This document shows, piece by piece, positions 1 through 9,217 of a stretch of DNA of 64,000 nt. Numbering within the stretch: the stretch's first letter is position 1; every line of letters begins with the position of its first letter. The translations under genes were made by a program, and so were the position numbers. The notes beneath the pieces are model-generated. The model was not told where the DNA came from and ran no database searches. It saw only the letters and a list, made by a program, of their open reading frames with translations. Source of the stretch: Paragorgia papillata (lineage: Eukaryota; Cnidaria; Anthozoa; Scleralcyonacea; Coralliidae). Location of the stretch: the NCBI GenBank assembly GCA_035771165.1, contig JAWNZC010000230.1, forward strand, positions 186,001-250,000, written 5' to 3'.

Positions 1-189
1 TCATCCATTGCGACGATTAAATGATAGAACAGTTGTCCTTGAACACCAAGAGGTAACATTCCTGATTTTTATCAAATTACATTTTAATTTTCACACAGGT
101 GATGACTTCGTCAAGGACAGGTGCTGGTAAGTTGTTATTGCCAGTTGTATTTGTTATATAAACTTGGAAAATGTTGCTGTATTTTAACT

Positions 190-386
190 TATACACCTAT
201 CGCGAAATATACAGAATCCCACGATTTCACCCATTTTACCGCACCTTCTCTCGGGAATTGCACGCGAATCTTGACAGATGTATTGTGATATCAATCAAAA
301 ATCACGCGCGAACCTACTTCCCTCAAGATGTCTGCGTGAAAGTGCGGTAAAATGCAGGATTCGGCCTATTTCGTGATAGGTGTATA
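190..386. mobile_element. foldback MITE, TACACCTATC ends
   Basis: About 197 bases between TATACACCTATC and its inverted copy. The inner arms also pair (ATTTTACCGCAC against GTGCGGTAAAAT). The outermost TA on each side could be a TA target duplication. Non-coding. Equivalents: 17195-17391, 41263-41459, 58300-58496. Confidence 0.75.
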
Positions 387-414
387 GTGCCGTAAATCAT
401 TAAAATAAACTTAC

Positions 415-462
415 TTTTGACAGTTCATCTCTCATGTTGTCTATACCTTTAGTGAGTTGAAA
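415..462 (-). CDS. candidate minus-strand short exon, gene not recognised
   Basis: A 48-base minus-strand stretch between a weak CTACAAG acceptor and a good AAA|GTAAGT donor reads FQLTKGIDNMRDELSK. It is phase 0 at both ends and would join in frame to the candidate exon at 3236-3351. The acceptor lacks a pyrimidine tract, and I could not find a convincing next exon. Equivalents: 17420-17467, 41488-41535, 58525-58572. Confidence 0.22.
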
Positions 463-515
463 CTTGTAGCGGCAATAGTTTCGAACGGCGTTCGACCCCG
501 TTAAATAAAAAAAGG

Positions 516-645
516 AATTATTGGACGAGATTGAGCATGATATTAAGAATGATCAAAACCAAGGTTTGTATTATGGCCCGAAGCCGATAAAATAAACCTT
601 GGCTTTGATAATTCTTGATATCATGCTGAACCTCGTCCAATAATT
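516..645. mobile_element. foldback MITE, AATTATTGGACGAG ends
   Basis: A 130-base near-palindrome: AATTATTGGACGAG and AAACCAAGGTTT on the left return inverted on the right. No flanking duplication was identified. Equivalents: 17521-17650, 41589-41718, 58626-58755. Confidence 0.72.
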
Positions 646-665
646 ATCAATTAGTATAAATACAC

Positions 666-733
666 AGGTGATTATAGAAAATCGCGTGCGCTGATTGGTC
701 GCGCTACTTCGGACTAATTCTCGATAATCACCT
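666..733. repeat. short inverted repeat
   Basis: AGGTGATTAT returns as ATAATCACCT after about 48 bases, with a further partly paired GCGTGCGC/GCGCTAC core. Equivalents at 17671-17738, 41739-41806, 58776-58843. Confidence 0.55.
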
Positions 734-851
734 ACAGGGTTTATTCAAGATGGTCGCCAGCCGATTTGTCATGCGACAGACGAGGAAATTAACAATTTTA
801 ATAAAAGAAAATGTTGTTCCTAAAAGTACGAAAATGTGTATTTATACCAAA

Positions 852-1516
852 ACAATTATTCGCCTCAGGCTCAGTGAATATTATACACTTAATGTCTGCT
901 CCCTCGGGAAACAGTTAGTTTTGTTTTCCCGAGAGTCTTGATATATCCCGAGACGAAGTCGAGGGAATCATCGAGACTCGAGGGAAAACAAAACTAACTG
1001 TTTCCCGAGGGAGCAGACATTAAGTGCTTTGTTATATAGCTTGAGTTTCGCTGAATAATTTCGAGGTTTATCAAGGGAACGTACACAAACGAAAAGACAA
1101 ACTGAAAGACTTACCAAAACATTTCGCCTGGCTCTGCATCAACCAAACAAACATGACTCTCAGAACAAAAGAACAACAATATATTTCTCCAGTTAATCTT
1201 CACACATGCTTTGAAGACCTATAAATATTATTTTTTTCTTACCAAACAAGCTTTTATTTATAAGAAACCGTGAAGAGTTCAAAGTTCTAGCGGACAACAA
1301 TTGAAAACTTATTGCCCGAGCAGGCAATAAGTTCTCAATTATTGCCCGCTCGGTAGACATTGAAATTTAGCTAAGGTCATGTGACCACAAACCAACCAAT
1401 GACAGTCATCGTTGTATCCAGCGAAACTCTAGCTATATAACAACGATAAATAATAACCTCGACTTCGTCTCGGTTATTATTCACCGATATTCACCTCGCC
1501 TTCGGCGAATAATTGT
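852..1516. mobile_element. composite foldback element with ACAATTATTCGCC ends
   Basis: Outer inverted repeats ACAATTATTCGCC...GGTGAATAT enclose further nested palindromes: a 141-base hairpin at 886-1026 (CACTTAATGTCTGCTCCCTC arms), inverted GTTATATAGCT.GAGTTTCGCTG arms near 1032 and 1437, and a short TTATTGCCCG hairpin near 1310-1350. It reads as inverted-repeat elements nested in one another. No transposase. Equivalents: 17857-18521, 41925-42589, 58962-59626. Confidence 0.65.
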
Positions 1517-1688
1517 CAAATAATTGTAACTTTTACCTGGGATATGGTACCTGCAGTCCGTTTTTCAAACCGTCAATTCGAATTAACCACGGACTCGGTC
1601 GAAGAACTCGATTGCTTAGCCGTGGAAATCGAAGATTATGGATAGGTATTTTGAAGAATTGGACGTGTTTGAGGAAGAAGAAGTATCG

Positions 1689-2105
1689 AAAATTTGGAGA
1701 TTTTTGAACCACCCCGGCCCTACGAGAAAATTTTGAGATTTTTGAACCACCCTGGCCCTGGGACAAAATTTTGAGATTTTTTAACCACCCCGGCCCTACG
1801 ACAAAATTTTGAGATTTTTGAACCACCCCGGCCCTACGCCAAAATTTGAGATTTTTGAACGATCCCGGCCCTACGACAAAATTTTGAGATTTTTGAACCA
1901 TCCCAGCCCTACGAAACAAAATTTTGAGATTTTTGAACCATCCCGGCCCTACGAGAAAATTTTGAGATTTTTTTAACCACCCCGGCCCTACGACAAAATT
2001 TTGAGATTTTTGAACCACCCCGGGCCTGCGACAAAATAATGAGATTTTTGAACCACCCCGGCCCTACGAGAAAATTTTGAGATTTTTGAACCATCCCGGC
2101 CCTAT
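1689..2105. repeat. 38-bp minisatellite, 11 units
   Basis: Eleven tandem units of about 38 bases (AAAATTTTGAGATTTTTGA, then ACCACCCCGGCCCTACGA), with small changes between units. The first unit is continuous with a stretch upstream that reads openly (MDRYFEELDVFEEEEVSKI from about 1638), so the array may have grown out of former coding sequence; I could not identify it. Equivalents: 18694-19110, 42762-43178, and 59799-60177 with ten units. Confidence 0.93.
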
Positions 2106-3235
2106 CGAAGCAGCACGCACGAAAGTCAACAGAAATATAAAATATCAAGAAATAATGATTTTATTCCAACATAACTGCGTAACTGTGTTTGAGTAAATAT
2201 GTTTAATATGCATAATGTAACGCCTGTCACATGATCTAAAAGCCTTGTATGTCCTATAAATATATTACAACTCAGTAAACATTTTGACCAAAAAGTATAG
2301 ATAGAAATACCGAGTGATTTGTACTTATAGCAAACTTATAATTAATATAGAATTTACTTGTGTTATTGAATTGCCTATCACAAAATTAGAACAAAAAGCC
2401 AATCGTCAAATTTTCAAAATGACACAAATTTCAACAAGCGGGAATCAGTAAAGAACTTTATTGAAGTTTCGTTGTAGATCAGTGTAATACCCCCTCTTCA
2501 GAGAATAGTCAGCTGGATTTTTCGAAGCATGCACTTCATAAAATTTTATCTTTTATTCAAACTACCTTGGCACCTTGCCAATACATGCAGTATATTGCTT
2601 AAGGTCACGTAAAAACATGGTCACCTCCGGACCGTATGTTGAGTCCGCGTAGACATATTTTTGTATTTGTTATAAAATATAAATGTACCTCCCGACCGAG
2701 TTCATAAACAAAGGAAATATTCTTATATTTTATATTCGATGTCTGACGTTGACCCAAGTCAAATAGGTTGCAATATGCTGCCAGGCAGTATATAACTACT
2801 GCAGAGTACTTGTGGTACAAGTTGGGATTTTTAAATTTTAATATTGCGTTCTTATTGATTGGAATAGTAAGTGTTACAGTTTGTAGTTCAACAAGTGACA
2901 AACAAGTAACAGTGTTTTAAAACTATGCTTTAGTGGTGTGTTTCGTGATATTAACAAACAAAAAAATTTCGTTTTGGTTTGTGATAGTTATTGAAGCTGT
3001 GTATTTATTGGAAAAACAAAGAAATATAAAAGGACCTCCTTCTTTAATTTAGAAATTTTTGTTGTTTTTATATTTATTGAAAATAAATATAAACTTCCCG
3101 CCTCCTCAACATTTTCAAAATGTTATGATGTGAATCAAGGAATTTTTTTATGTGGCCTAAATTAACTTTTGTGTGTATACGTTCCGAAACAGGAGGGATA
3201 TACCTATTGTTTCGCATGCTGCCCAAAGAGTTTAC
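2106..3235. other. AT-rich stretch without recognised feature
   Basis: I see no supported gene, RNA or transposon end here. It would be intron of the candidate minus-strand gene. On the minus strand near 2450-2510 a segment CTCTGAAGAGGGG...CGAAACTTCAATAAAG resembles the 3' end of a retroelement, but this is weak. Confidence 0.4.
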
Positions 3236-3351
3236 CTGATTATAAGTATCGATTACAATCTCCTCAAGTGTTTTATCATCCTTGACATTGTCTAAGCAGT
3301 ATCCCATGGTGCTGCCATTTGCCTGTTCCATTACAGCAGGCAATGAAAAAC
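3236..3351 (-). CDS. candidate minus-strand coding exon, gene not recognised
   Basis: On the minus strand a strong acceptor (pyrimidine-rich tract ending CTTCCTCACAG) precedes 116 bases that end at a GTAAAC donor. Only one frame is open; it contains MEQANGSTMG and TLEEIVIDTYNQ. Upstream on the same strand, at about 3875-3980, is a possible first exon with donor GCA|GTAAGT and ETS-like CCGGAAG/TTTCCGG motifs. Its ATG (about 3891) would read into a stop in this exon, so the first usable start would be the internal MEQ. A possible next exon is 415-462. No family was recognised; a helical Mediator-type small subunit crossed my mind but is not supported. Equivalents: 20241-20356, 44309-44424, 61308-61423. 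Confidence 0.33.
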
Positions 3352-4473
3352 CTGTGAGGAAGAATACAACAAATATAATAAAAAGTAAATAGAATAATAT
3401 ATGATCGATCTTGTACGCTTCTTTCCGGTTATTTATCTTAAATCAGTAAAAGCGCAAGATGTTAATTAACTGGTTACTGGGATAATTCGTGTAATAGTGA
3501 ATGAATGAACTTTATTTAAATCTAGGTATAAAAAAACATCTTTACATGAGTATTCTGCCAGATGGCCTTCGTTAATTGAATAATTGTGGAATTGATTAAT
3601 GATAAAATTAACACGCTCTTGTATAATTATTGAGCACAAGTGCGACAGGTTCCCCTAGGAACTTTCAGTTATTTTTTTGTCATATTTTTGAAATATTGAG
3701 GGGCCTGATAGCCGCGCACCCCGGCCCATTGCGGCACTTCTGAATCATATTGAAGCTAAAACATTTTAAGTAAAATTATCTGAATTAATGATCGGAGATT
3801 GATACAATTCCAATTAGTCGTAGTCTATCTGTTTTTGCATATTTTCCTCGAAACTAATTTAAATTTCTACTTACTGCTTCCGGTTCCCCATATTTTAGTG
3901 CCTATCCAGAGGAGGTACGAAGCTCTTCCCACAATGCATTGCGCTTGAACCATATTATCAATTTCGCACCGGAAATGCTTCACTTCATTATGAACTTTCG
4001 AGGAGCGAACGTGATTTGAAAAATAGTGCTTCGACGTTTGTGGTGCTTAGAACACTTTGGTTTGGGACTCGCATGAAGTTATTTATATTTATTTTGTAAC
4101 CTAGCAGTACTTCGACGTTTATTATTTCGCCTGATTTGCCGCTATTCACGAATTTACATCTGATTTTCTGATCAAGGTGACTGCTCGTCGCTCGAGTGTA
4201 GCGTGTTTTTGGGCCATAGTGAAGAGACTTTCTTCTCTGATTCTGGAACAACTTTATTGACAAACGAGATTGGACAGCTGAACGTTACAAACGTCTTCTC
4301 TAGCTACATCGCACCTTCGGTTCTCACATCTCGGTCACTCAGTCTCACAACTCTCGCTTCTAAATCTAATCTAATACATCGAGTTGCTGTGTTTATATAT
4401 CTTACATTTCAGCGACAGTCAGCTTGCTGAATCACGGTCATTACGTCAGTCCTTACGTAGGAACAAACTGCGT
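3352..4473. other. intergenic or upstream region; possible minus-strand promoter; insertion target
   Basis: Contains the possible first exon of the candidate minus-strand gene (about 3875-3980, ETS-like motifs, GTAAGT donor at 3874). It also contains the TA (4102-4103) used as insertion target in copy 2. A short inverted motif TACTTCGACGTTT occurs near 4028 and 4108. Nothing else recognised. Confidence 0.35.
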
Positions 4474-4634
4474 GGTCCAGTAAGGGCCATCCCTCATTGG
4501 TCCAGTGTTACTACAGGAGGAAACCAGAGTAAACTAAACTAACTTTATTTATACTGGATAACTCTATCAGTTATATCTCAACTGTTCTCCCTAGAGGTCC
4601 AGTAAGGGCCATCCCTCATTGGTCCAGTGTTACT
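4474..4634. repeat. two direct copies of a 39-bp motif, 122 bp apart
   Basis: GGTCCAGTAAGGGCCATCC continuing to CCAGTGTTACT occurs at 4474-4512 and again at 4596-4634, just before the plus-strand SINE. Possibly a target duplication or the ends of a lost element. In copies 3 and 4 the first member has CTCACTGG instead of CTCATTGG. Equivalents start at 28552, 45547 and 62546. Confidence 0.7.
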
Positions 4635-4635
4635 A

Positions 4636-4919
4636 ACAGGATGCGCGGATGGCGAAGCACGGATTCGAAGATCGCCTCTCACCGCTGCGATCCAAACTGT
4701 TAAGCCTGATTGGACGGGGTTAGTACTTGGATGGGTGACCGCTTAGGAAAAACCTTGTCACAGGCTTGAGCTTATTGTATAGTTGATTTCTCCTGTGCTT
4801 CGAGGGTTTTTCGCCGGGTTCTCCGGTTTTCCTCCCTCCGTAAAATCAACAATTCGATCTTAGGAGAACAACCTTGTAAGGGACCTCAAGTCCTGGTGTT
4901 GTTTCTCCGGTATCAGTTA
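4636..4919 (+). mobile_element. 5S rRNA-derived SINE, plus strand, copy 1
   Basis: The head resembles 5S rRNA: TTAAGCCTGATTGG (A-box-like, 4700-4713) and AGTACTTGGATGGGTGACCG (C-box-like, about 4722-4741), ending ACAGGCTTGAG. The upstream part and 3' end diverge from real 5S rRNA, and a non-5S tail follows (GGGTTCTCCGGTTTTCCTCC). This is the structure of 5S-promoter (SINE3-type) elements transcribed by RNA polymerase III. A mirrored relative faces it at 4921-5200. Confidence 0.8.
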
Positions 4920-4920
4920 G

Positions 4921-5200
4921 ATACAAATCAGTGTTAATAAATAAATAAACCGGAGTACCCGGAGGAAACCTGTGGGCATGTCGATTTTACGGAGGGAGGA
5001 AAACCGGAGAACCCGGCGAAAAACCCTCGAAGCGCAGGAGAGATCAACTACAACTCTACTCACATGAGTTCCAAGCTCGACAACGGGGTCATTCCCAAGC
5101 TGTCGCCCATCCAAGTACTAACCCCGTCTAACCGGGCTTAACTTTTTGGTGAGAGGCAGCGCCCATTCCAGCACACACCACCCGTGCTTCCCGGCATTTA
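4921..5200 (-). mobile_element. 5S rRNA-derived SINE, minus strand, copy 1
   Basis: Read on the minus strand it begins near 5200 (GGGAAGCACGGGTGGTGTGT), has GTTAAGCCCGGTTAGACGGGG and AGTACTTGGATGGGCGACAG, then the same tail type (GGGTTCTCCGGTTTTCCTCC), ending in short TTTA repeats near 4935. It is tail-to-tail with the plus copy, so the pair makes a long inverted repeat. Its head lies about 30 bases from the acceptor of the DENND4-like exon. Confidence 0.82.
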
Positions 5201-5228
5201 ATTTTGACATTTCTTGTGTTTGTTTTAG

Positions 5229-8200
5229 TGTTTTGTATGAGGGAAAGGAACGGTTGATAGCAGGTTGTGATATTTTGGACACTACTCCGAATGGACATTC
5301 CGCAAATATTAGCGACAGTGGAGGCAGCAGAATATTTATCACTTATCGTCGGTATTCTTCCAAAGTTACTCATACTTCATTGGCAGTGACTGCGATTAAA
5401 GTTATAATAACCAGCAAAGTAAGTTTCACCAATGGCCTTGTCTCACCCCCCACGTGACCCTCACCTCTTCCTTACTGCGATTGGTTAGTTATAGCGTTTG
5501 AGGGCAAAATATTTTGCCCTCAAACGCTAATTGACCAATCACAATAAGGCAGAGGTCAGGGTCACGTGGGGGTGAGACAAGCCCATTGTAAACATTTGTT
5601 CTCTAAAGCCCTAATCAAACGACAACGCAAGTCATCGCAAGTTGGCAGTCACGCTATATCAGCCAGCCGCTCTGAATAGTTTTCCGAAAATATCATGTAC
5701 CGTGACAAAGTTAAAACTTGTTTAAAACACTCATGAAACCTTTATTTTGTTAATTTGGGTGTTCAAACGACCGCCACAGAAATTCTGACTGCCAACTTGC
5801 GACGACTTGCGTCCTCGTTTGATTACGGCTTTCAATGTAGCATATCGTCTTCAAAAACTCATTAATAATTCATGAGGAAAATTTAAAAGAAATTAATGTT
5901 TAATCAATGTCTTTATATGTGATAAAGATACCTCCTGATTTACATAAACTTTAGCTTTGATTTTCTCGGCTTAGACAAGGTTATTTTTCAAACTTACTAC
6001 GCCAATGAACTTACCAAGTGGTTCGTTTTTGAAGCCGTTCAATAAACTCGCAGTTCGTGTTTTATCAGATATAAAAACACTCGGCTTCGCCTCGTGTCTT
6101 TATATCTGACTAAACACTCCTACTCGTTTATTAAGCAGTACATGCAGTGTAGCCTAACGTAGCGTAAACATTTAAAACTTATGGAATAACTAGCCTAGTT
6201 TCTAGGCCTTCCTCGGTTAACGCGTTTTGGAAATGTTACGAACGGACCCGCTGGGGAAGGCCTAGCAAAATTCGTAAACACTTTCACTTTACAGCTTGGT
6301 TGTTTATTGAGGAAGAATTGTGATATTATGATGTTCTAAGTATTTCCCGACATTTACTATTGCCATCTGCATAAAATAATACAAGCCTGCTCACCTCTAG
6401 TCTCCTTCGCAGACCTCCTTATGGCTCTATTGTGAGAGACAAACACTTTGAATTGTGAACTTGTTTAAGTCAGTTGGTGCTGTATTGATTGTTTTATAAA
6501 ATTATAGTGGAAACAAACTACATATATAAACCCAGCCTGGTTCCCAGGCCTCTCTTTTTAATGTCGTGCGGCAGACCGAAATTGTGAGAGGCCTGGAATA
6601 AAATGTTTTGCTTGGCCCCAAATCTGGCCCCAAAACTGGCCCCAAATTATACAGGCACCAAACGGCCGTTTGGCGGAAAACCAAGGCAGATAACACTCAC
6701 GTCGGTCTGCACAATTCTTTATAACATCATATAGCAAGGTTGGTCTACTGCCGAAACGTTAAAATAGCATATTTCGATTTGTAAAAATGTGTTTCAATAC
6801 AATCACTTCCTACGCCGAACACTACTTTATAAAGCCTCGTATGTAACAACCTCTTTTAACGTAATGTAATACAAAGAAACCTACTCGTTTGCTGTCTGCT
6901 CTCAAGAAGAAGTTTATTTAAGTGCCCTCGTTCATAAAGATTAAAGAATCCGAGCTCCAGCAGGATTCATGATAGATAAAGATGAACATTTTCCGCTAGT
7001 CCTCTCGCTCGATCCCTATTCTGTGACGTCACCAAAATACGTTCGAGAGAAAAGAGGACTAGGAACTAGTCTGATATAAACCTAGCCTGCGTAGCCGGCG
7101 CTGGGGATTGGGACGGACAGTGAAAGGAGCGCCTGCGCAGTCACCCATTGTTATTTTTCGTGTATAGCGTTCGCTCGCAATCTATTGGTTGACACGCTAA
7201 TGACCTATCAATCAAGAGAGTTTGAATTTCCGCTGCAGAGCGTTGCGAAAATGTGCCTTGCATAGTAGAAGGAAACGAATTCAAAATAAACTGCGACTGA
7301 GAGAGTGGCAGCTGCATGTGCATCCAAAGGAAAATGTTTATTCGCTGGTTTTCCAACAGTTAATTACTGTCAGATTTTCACGCAAGACGTGGCCCCTTCG
7401 GCTTAACGGCGAGTAACTGAATTAATTGTCTGACATGCATTGGTTTGCCAAAACATCATTTAATTTAGAATTTCTTATAATCGCTTTGATTCGAATCAGT
7501 GGGATCTACTCAGGCGTACTTCTCCGGCTGCAGTGGCCATCAGCGCCAGTTGTGAGTGGAAAATAACATTCACTATTATAGAATTTAACTATTATTCTAT
7601 TATTGCTTCGCGGTATGTTATGATTATATTATTGATCGTCATAGTCGTTACATACACATGTTTTATAACTACAAAAATAATCTGTCTGAGCTTTCTGTAG
7701 CCCACTCAACATAAATCGTTTATAACATTTATAACTGTAAACCAGCCAACATATAGCAGCAGCAGAATAATATAATGTTGTCAGACGCTAACACAGCGAA
7801 CATATACCACACAAATTCCTGAATCAAGAAAGCACTTTGATACACATGCTCATTCATAACTGTGCTATTTTAGTTAATTCTAGAATGACGTGTTTTTATT
7901 CGATCAACTTCCAAATTAATTAAGCTATTTAGCTCAGGTTTTTGAAATTGACAACTTCCAAAAATACTAGCCTAGTCTCTAGAGTTGTGATATTATGATG
8001 TTCTAAGTGTTTTTCGACATTTAATATTCCATCTGCATAAAACAATACAAGCCTGCTCACCTCGGATCGACGAAGTTTCACTAGCCTAGCTTTCTTATCG
8101 CTAGCTTTCCTTCTGCAACCGCCAAAAGTTGAAAGTTAAACAGTTACATTTTCATTCCGAGCTCCAATTGGAATATATTCCATAATTCCCTTCTTTCGAT

Positions 8201-8999
8201 CGCCAAGATCTTTGGTAAAATCTTCACAGATATCCTTGTGCTTTTATACTGTCGCTCAGTGTTGTCTACGGTAGATGTATACTAGATCCCAGGAACACTC
8301 GAAGGGCCAGAACGATTCTGGGCAGGACCTTTTTACGAATGTTGCTAGGCCTTCTCGTTTCCAGCCTCTCCCCAGTCTTCCCAAGAACCCAAACTGATTA
8401 CGCGGCCAAGCACATGACGGAAACAAAAGGCCTAGAAACTAGGCTACAAAAATACATTGTTTTAATTAGGGGGCGGCACGAAAAATAACAATAGGCGCCT
8501 GCAGGCGCTCCCTTCCCCTATCACCCCAGCGCAGGCTACGCAGGCTAATATAAACCGTAAAAGCTTGTCACCACATGCGTACCCCCTACTGTGCAATCCC
8601 TTTTAAGCGGACACCCCTCGTAAGCGGGGTTAATAGGGGTTCAACTGTAGTTACTGCAACTATCGAAATATAGTAAGGTTATAGATACACTGCCGAAACA
8701 GAGAACGTAGGAGTCTAACGTTTCGAGCGAAGGCCCTTCGTCAGAGAGAAACGTAAAGAGTGACGTAGGAGTCTAACGTTTCTCTCTGACGAAGGGCCTT
8801 CGCTCGAAACGTTAGACTCCTACGTTCTCTGTTTCGGCAGTATATCTAACCTTATATATTTCGATTGTTGTTTCTACACTGCCTACGCAGCACACTACTT
8901 TTATTTTACTGCAACTATAGTGGTTACTCTTCTTTTTTTTAGAATGAGAAAACTCCTCATGCATTTTGTTTAATTAACAAGAATCTAAACAGAGGGATG
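5229..8999 (+). CDS. DENND4/CRAG-like MABP-domain exons, copy 1 (partial gene)
   Basis: Two exons of a DENND4 (CRAG) family protein, large Rab guanine-nucleotide exchange factors (Rab10 in animals) with an N-terminal membrane-associated MABP beta-prism before the DENN domain. Exon 5229-5418 (63 codons) follows a TTTGTTTTAG acceptor and ends at GTAAGT. It reads VLYEGKERLIAGC, then HSANI, RIFITYRR, SLAVTAIKVIITSK. Exon 8943-8999 (19 codons) has acceptor CTTTTTTTTAG and donor GTAAGT and reads TPHAF..NKNLNRGM. Both joins are phase 0, and the order matches the family (LYEGKER, ITYRR, LAVTDI, PPHTF, KNLN.GM). The earlier MABP strands, the next expected exon (WGS...CYKK) and the DENN domain are not found; the next plus-strand exon is PRPF4. 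The first intron is filled with transposons. Copy 1 keeps the canonical SLAVT spacing. Family assignment is from remembered consensus, not a search. Confidence 0.82.
5431..5587. mobile_element. foldback MITE just inside the DENND4-like intron
   Basis: AATGG.CTTGTCTCACCCCC...CACGTGACCCT returns inverted, and the centre is GTTTGAGGGCAAAATATTTTGCCCTCAAAC. It starts only 12 bases after the exon donor, so the first intron bases of the pre-mRNA would lie next to a strong hairpin. Equivalents: 29515-29671, 46510-46666, 63509-63665. Confidence 0.8.
5605..5832. mobile_element. MITE, AAAGCC.TAATCAAACGA ends
   Basis: About 228 bases with inverted arms of about 47 bases (AAAGCCCTAATCAAACGA..CGCAAGT...GTTGGCAGTCA and complement) around an AT-rich non-paired middle. 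Equivalents: 29689-29916, 46684-46911, 63683-63910. Confidence 0.8.
5833..7073. other. DENND4-like intron, repeat fragments
   Basis: No gene recognised. It holds a hairpin at about 6059-6119 (GTGTTTTATCAGATATAAA arms), a TAGCCTAGTTTCTAGGCC end at 6191 related to the element at 7968-8446, a segment near 6310-6405 that repeats at 7985-8080, a CAGCCTGG.TCCCAGGCCTCTC hairpin near 6529-6600, and a weak relative of the 8664 retroposon near 6730-6850. Confidence 0.5.
7083..8547. mobile_element. non-autonomous Mutator-like element with 9-bp target duplication, copy 1
   Basis: Inverted ends TAGCCTGCGTAGCC.GCGCTGGGG, with pairing continuing in patches (GGGAGCGCCTG, TGTTATTTTTCGTG) for about 75 bases. 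It is flanked by perfect ATATAAACC copies at 7074-7082 and 8548-8556. A 9-base duplication with long inverted ends suggests a Mutator-like (MULE) non-autonomous element. No transposase is visible, and a second element with its own 9-base duplication sits inside (7968-8446). Near 7213-7330 a cysteine-spaced reading (CENVPC...) is broken by a stop and not assignable. Equivalents: 31167-32631, 48162-49626. Confidence 0.82.
7968..8446. mobile_element. second 9-bp-duplication element nested in the first, copy 1
   Basis: Ends TAGCCTAGT.TCTAG and inverted CTAGAAACTAGGCTA, flanked by perfect CAAAAATAC at 7959-7967 and 8447-8455. It must be younger than its host element. A related end lies at 6191 outside the host. 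Equivalents: 32052-32530, 49047-49525. Confidence 0.82.
8664..8907. mobile_element. palindromic retroposon-like element with 11-bp target duplication
   Basis: Flanked by ACTGCAACTAT at 8653-8663 and 8908-8918. The body is a large inverted repeat (CGAAATATA.TAAGGTTA..GATA, CTGCCGAAACAGAGAACGTA and complement) followed on the right by a non-palindromic tail ending CACTACTTTTATTTT. Both orientations contain CTGACGA - GGGC - CTTC - GCTC - GAAAC, a hammerhead-type core with a pairable stem II. A variable-length target duplication, inverted arms and this core suggest a relic of a Penelope-like element. It lies 25 bases upstream of the DENND4-like exon acceptor. Equivalents: 32748-32991, 49743-49986. 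Confidence 0.68.
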
Positions 9000-9040
9000 G
9001 TAAGTCCGTAATTATTGAAATGCCATCGATACAACTTGTC

Positions 9041-9217
9041 CAGTGGTTGTCCAGTCTGCAAGTGTTCAAGAATATTCAGTGGTTGTTCAGTCTGCCAGTG
9101 TTGTTAAGAGCCCAGTGGTTGAGTCTGCCAGGCCTAATAAGAGCCCAGTGGTTGTCCAGTCTGCTAGTGTTAAAGAATCTTCAGTGGTTGTTGAGTCTGC
9201 CAATATTAGACAAAGCC
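9041..9217. repeat. 36-bp minisatellite, five units
   Basis: Five units starting CAGTGGTTG, spaced 36, 36, 33, 36 and 36 bases. All lengths are multiples of three, so reading frames stay open across it, which explains two overlapping spurious frames. It lies between the last DENND4-like exon and the first PRPF4 exon, where the duplication junction is suspected. Equivalents: 33125-33301, 50120-50296. Confidence 0.9.

Noticed and set aside
1533..2148. Minus-strand frames with repeated VQKSQNFVVGPG-type motifs
   Set aside because: Translation of the 38-base minisatellite; no start context or splice support.
2446..2505. Third hammerhead-like motif on the minus strand (CTGAAGA...CGAAAC)
   Set aside because: The bases between the two motifs do not form a stem II, so only the short motifs match.
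4641..4765. A functional 5S rRNA gene
   Set aside because: Only the internal promoter region is close to 5S rRNA; the 5' third and 3' end diverge, and a SINE tail follows.
7141..7416. Cysteine-spaced reading (CENVPC and SCMCI) as a small EGF- or Kazal-like exon
   Set aside because: Interrupted by a stop, no splice sites, and inside a non-autonomous transposon.
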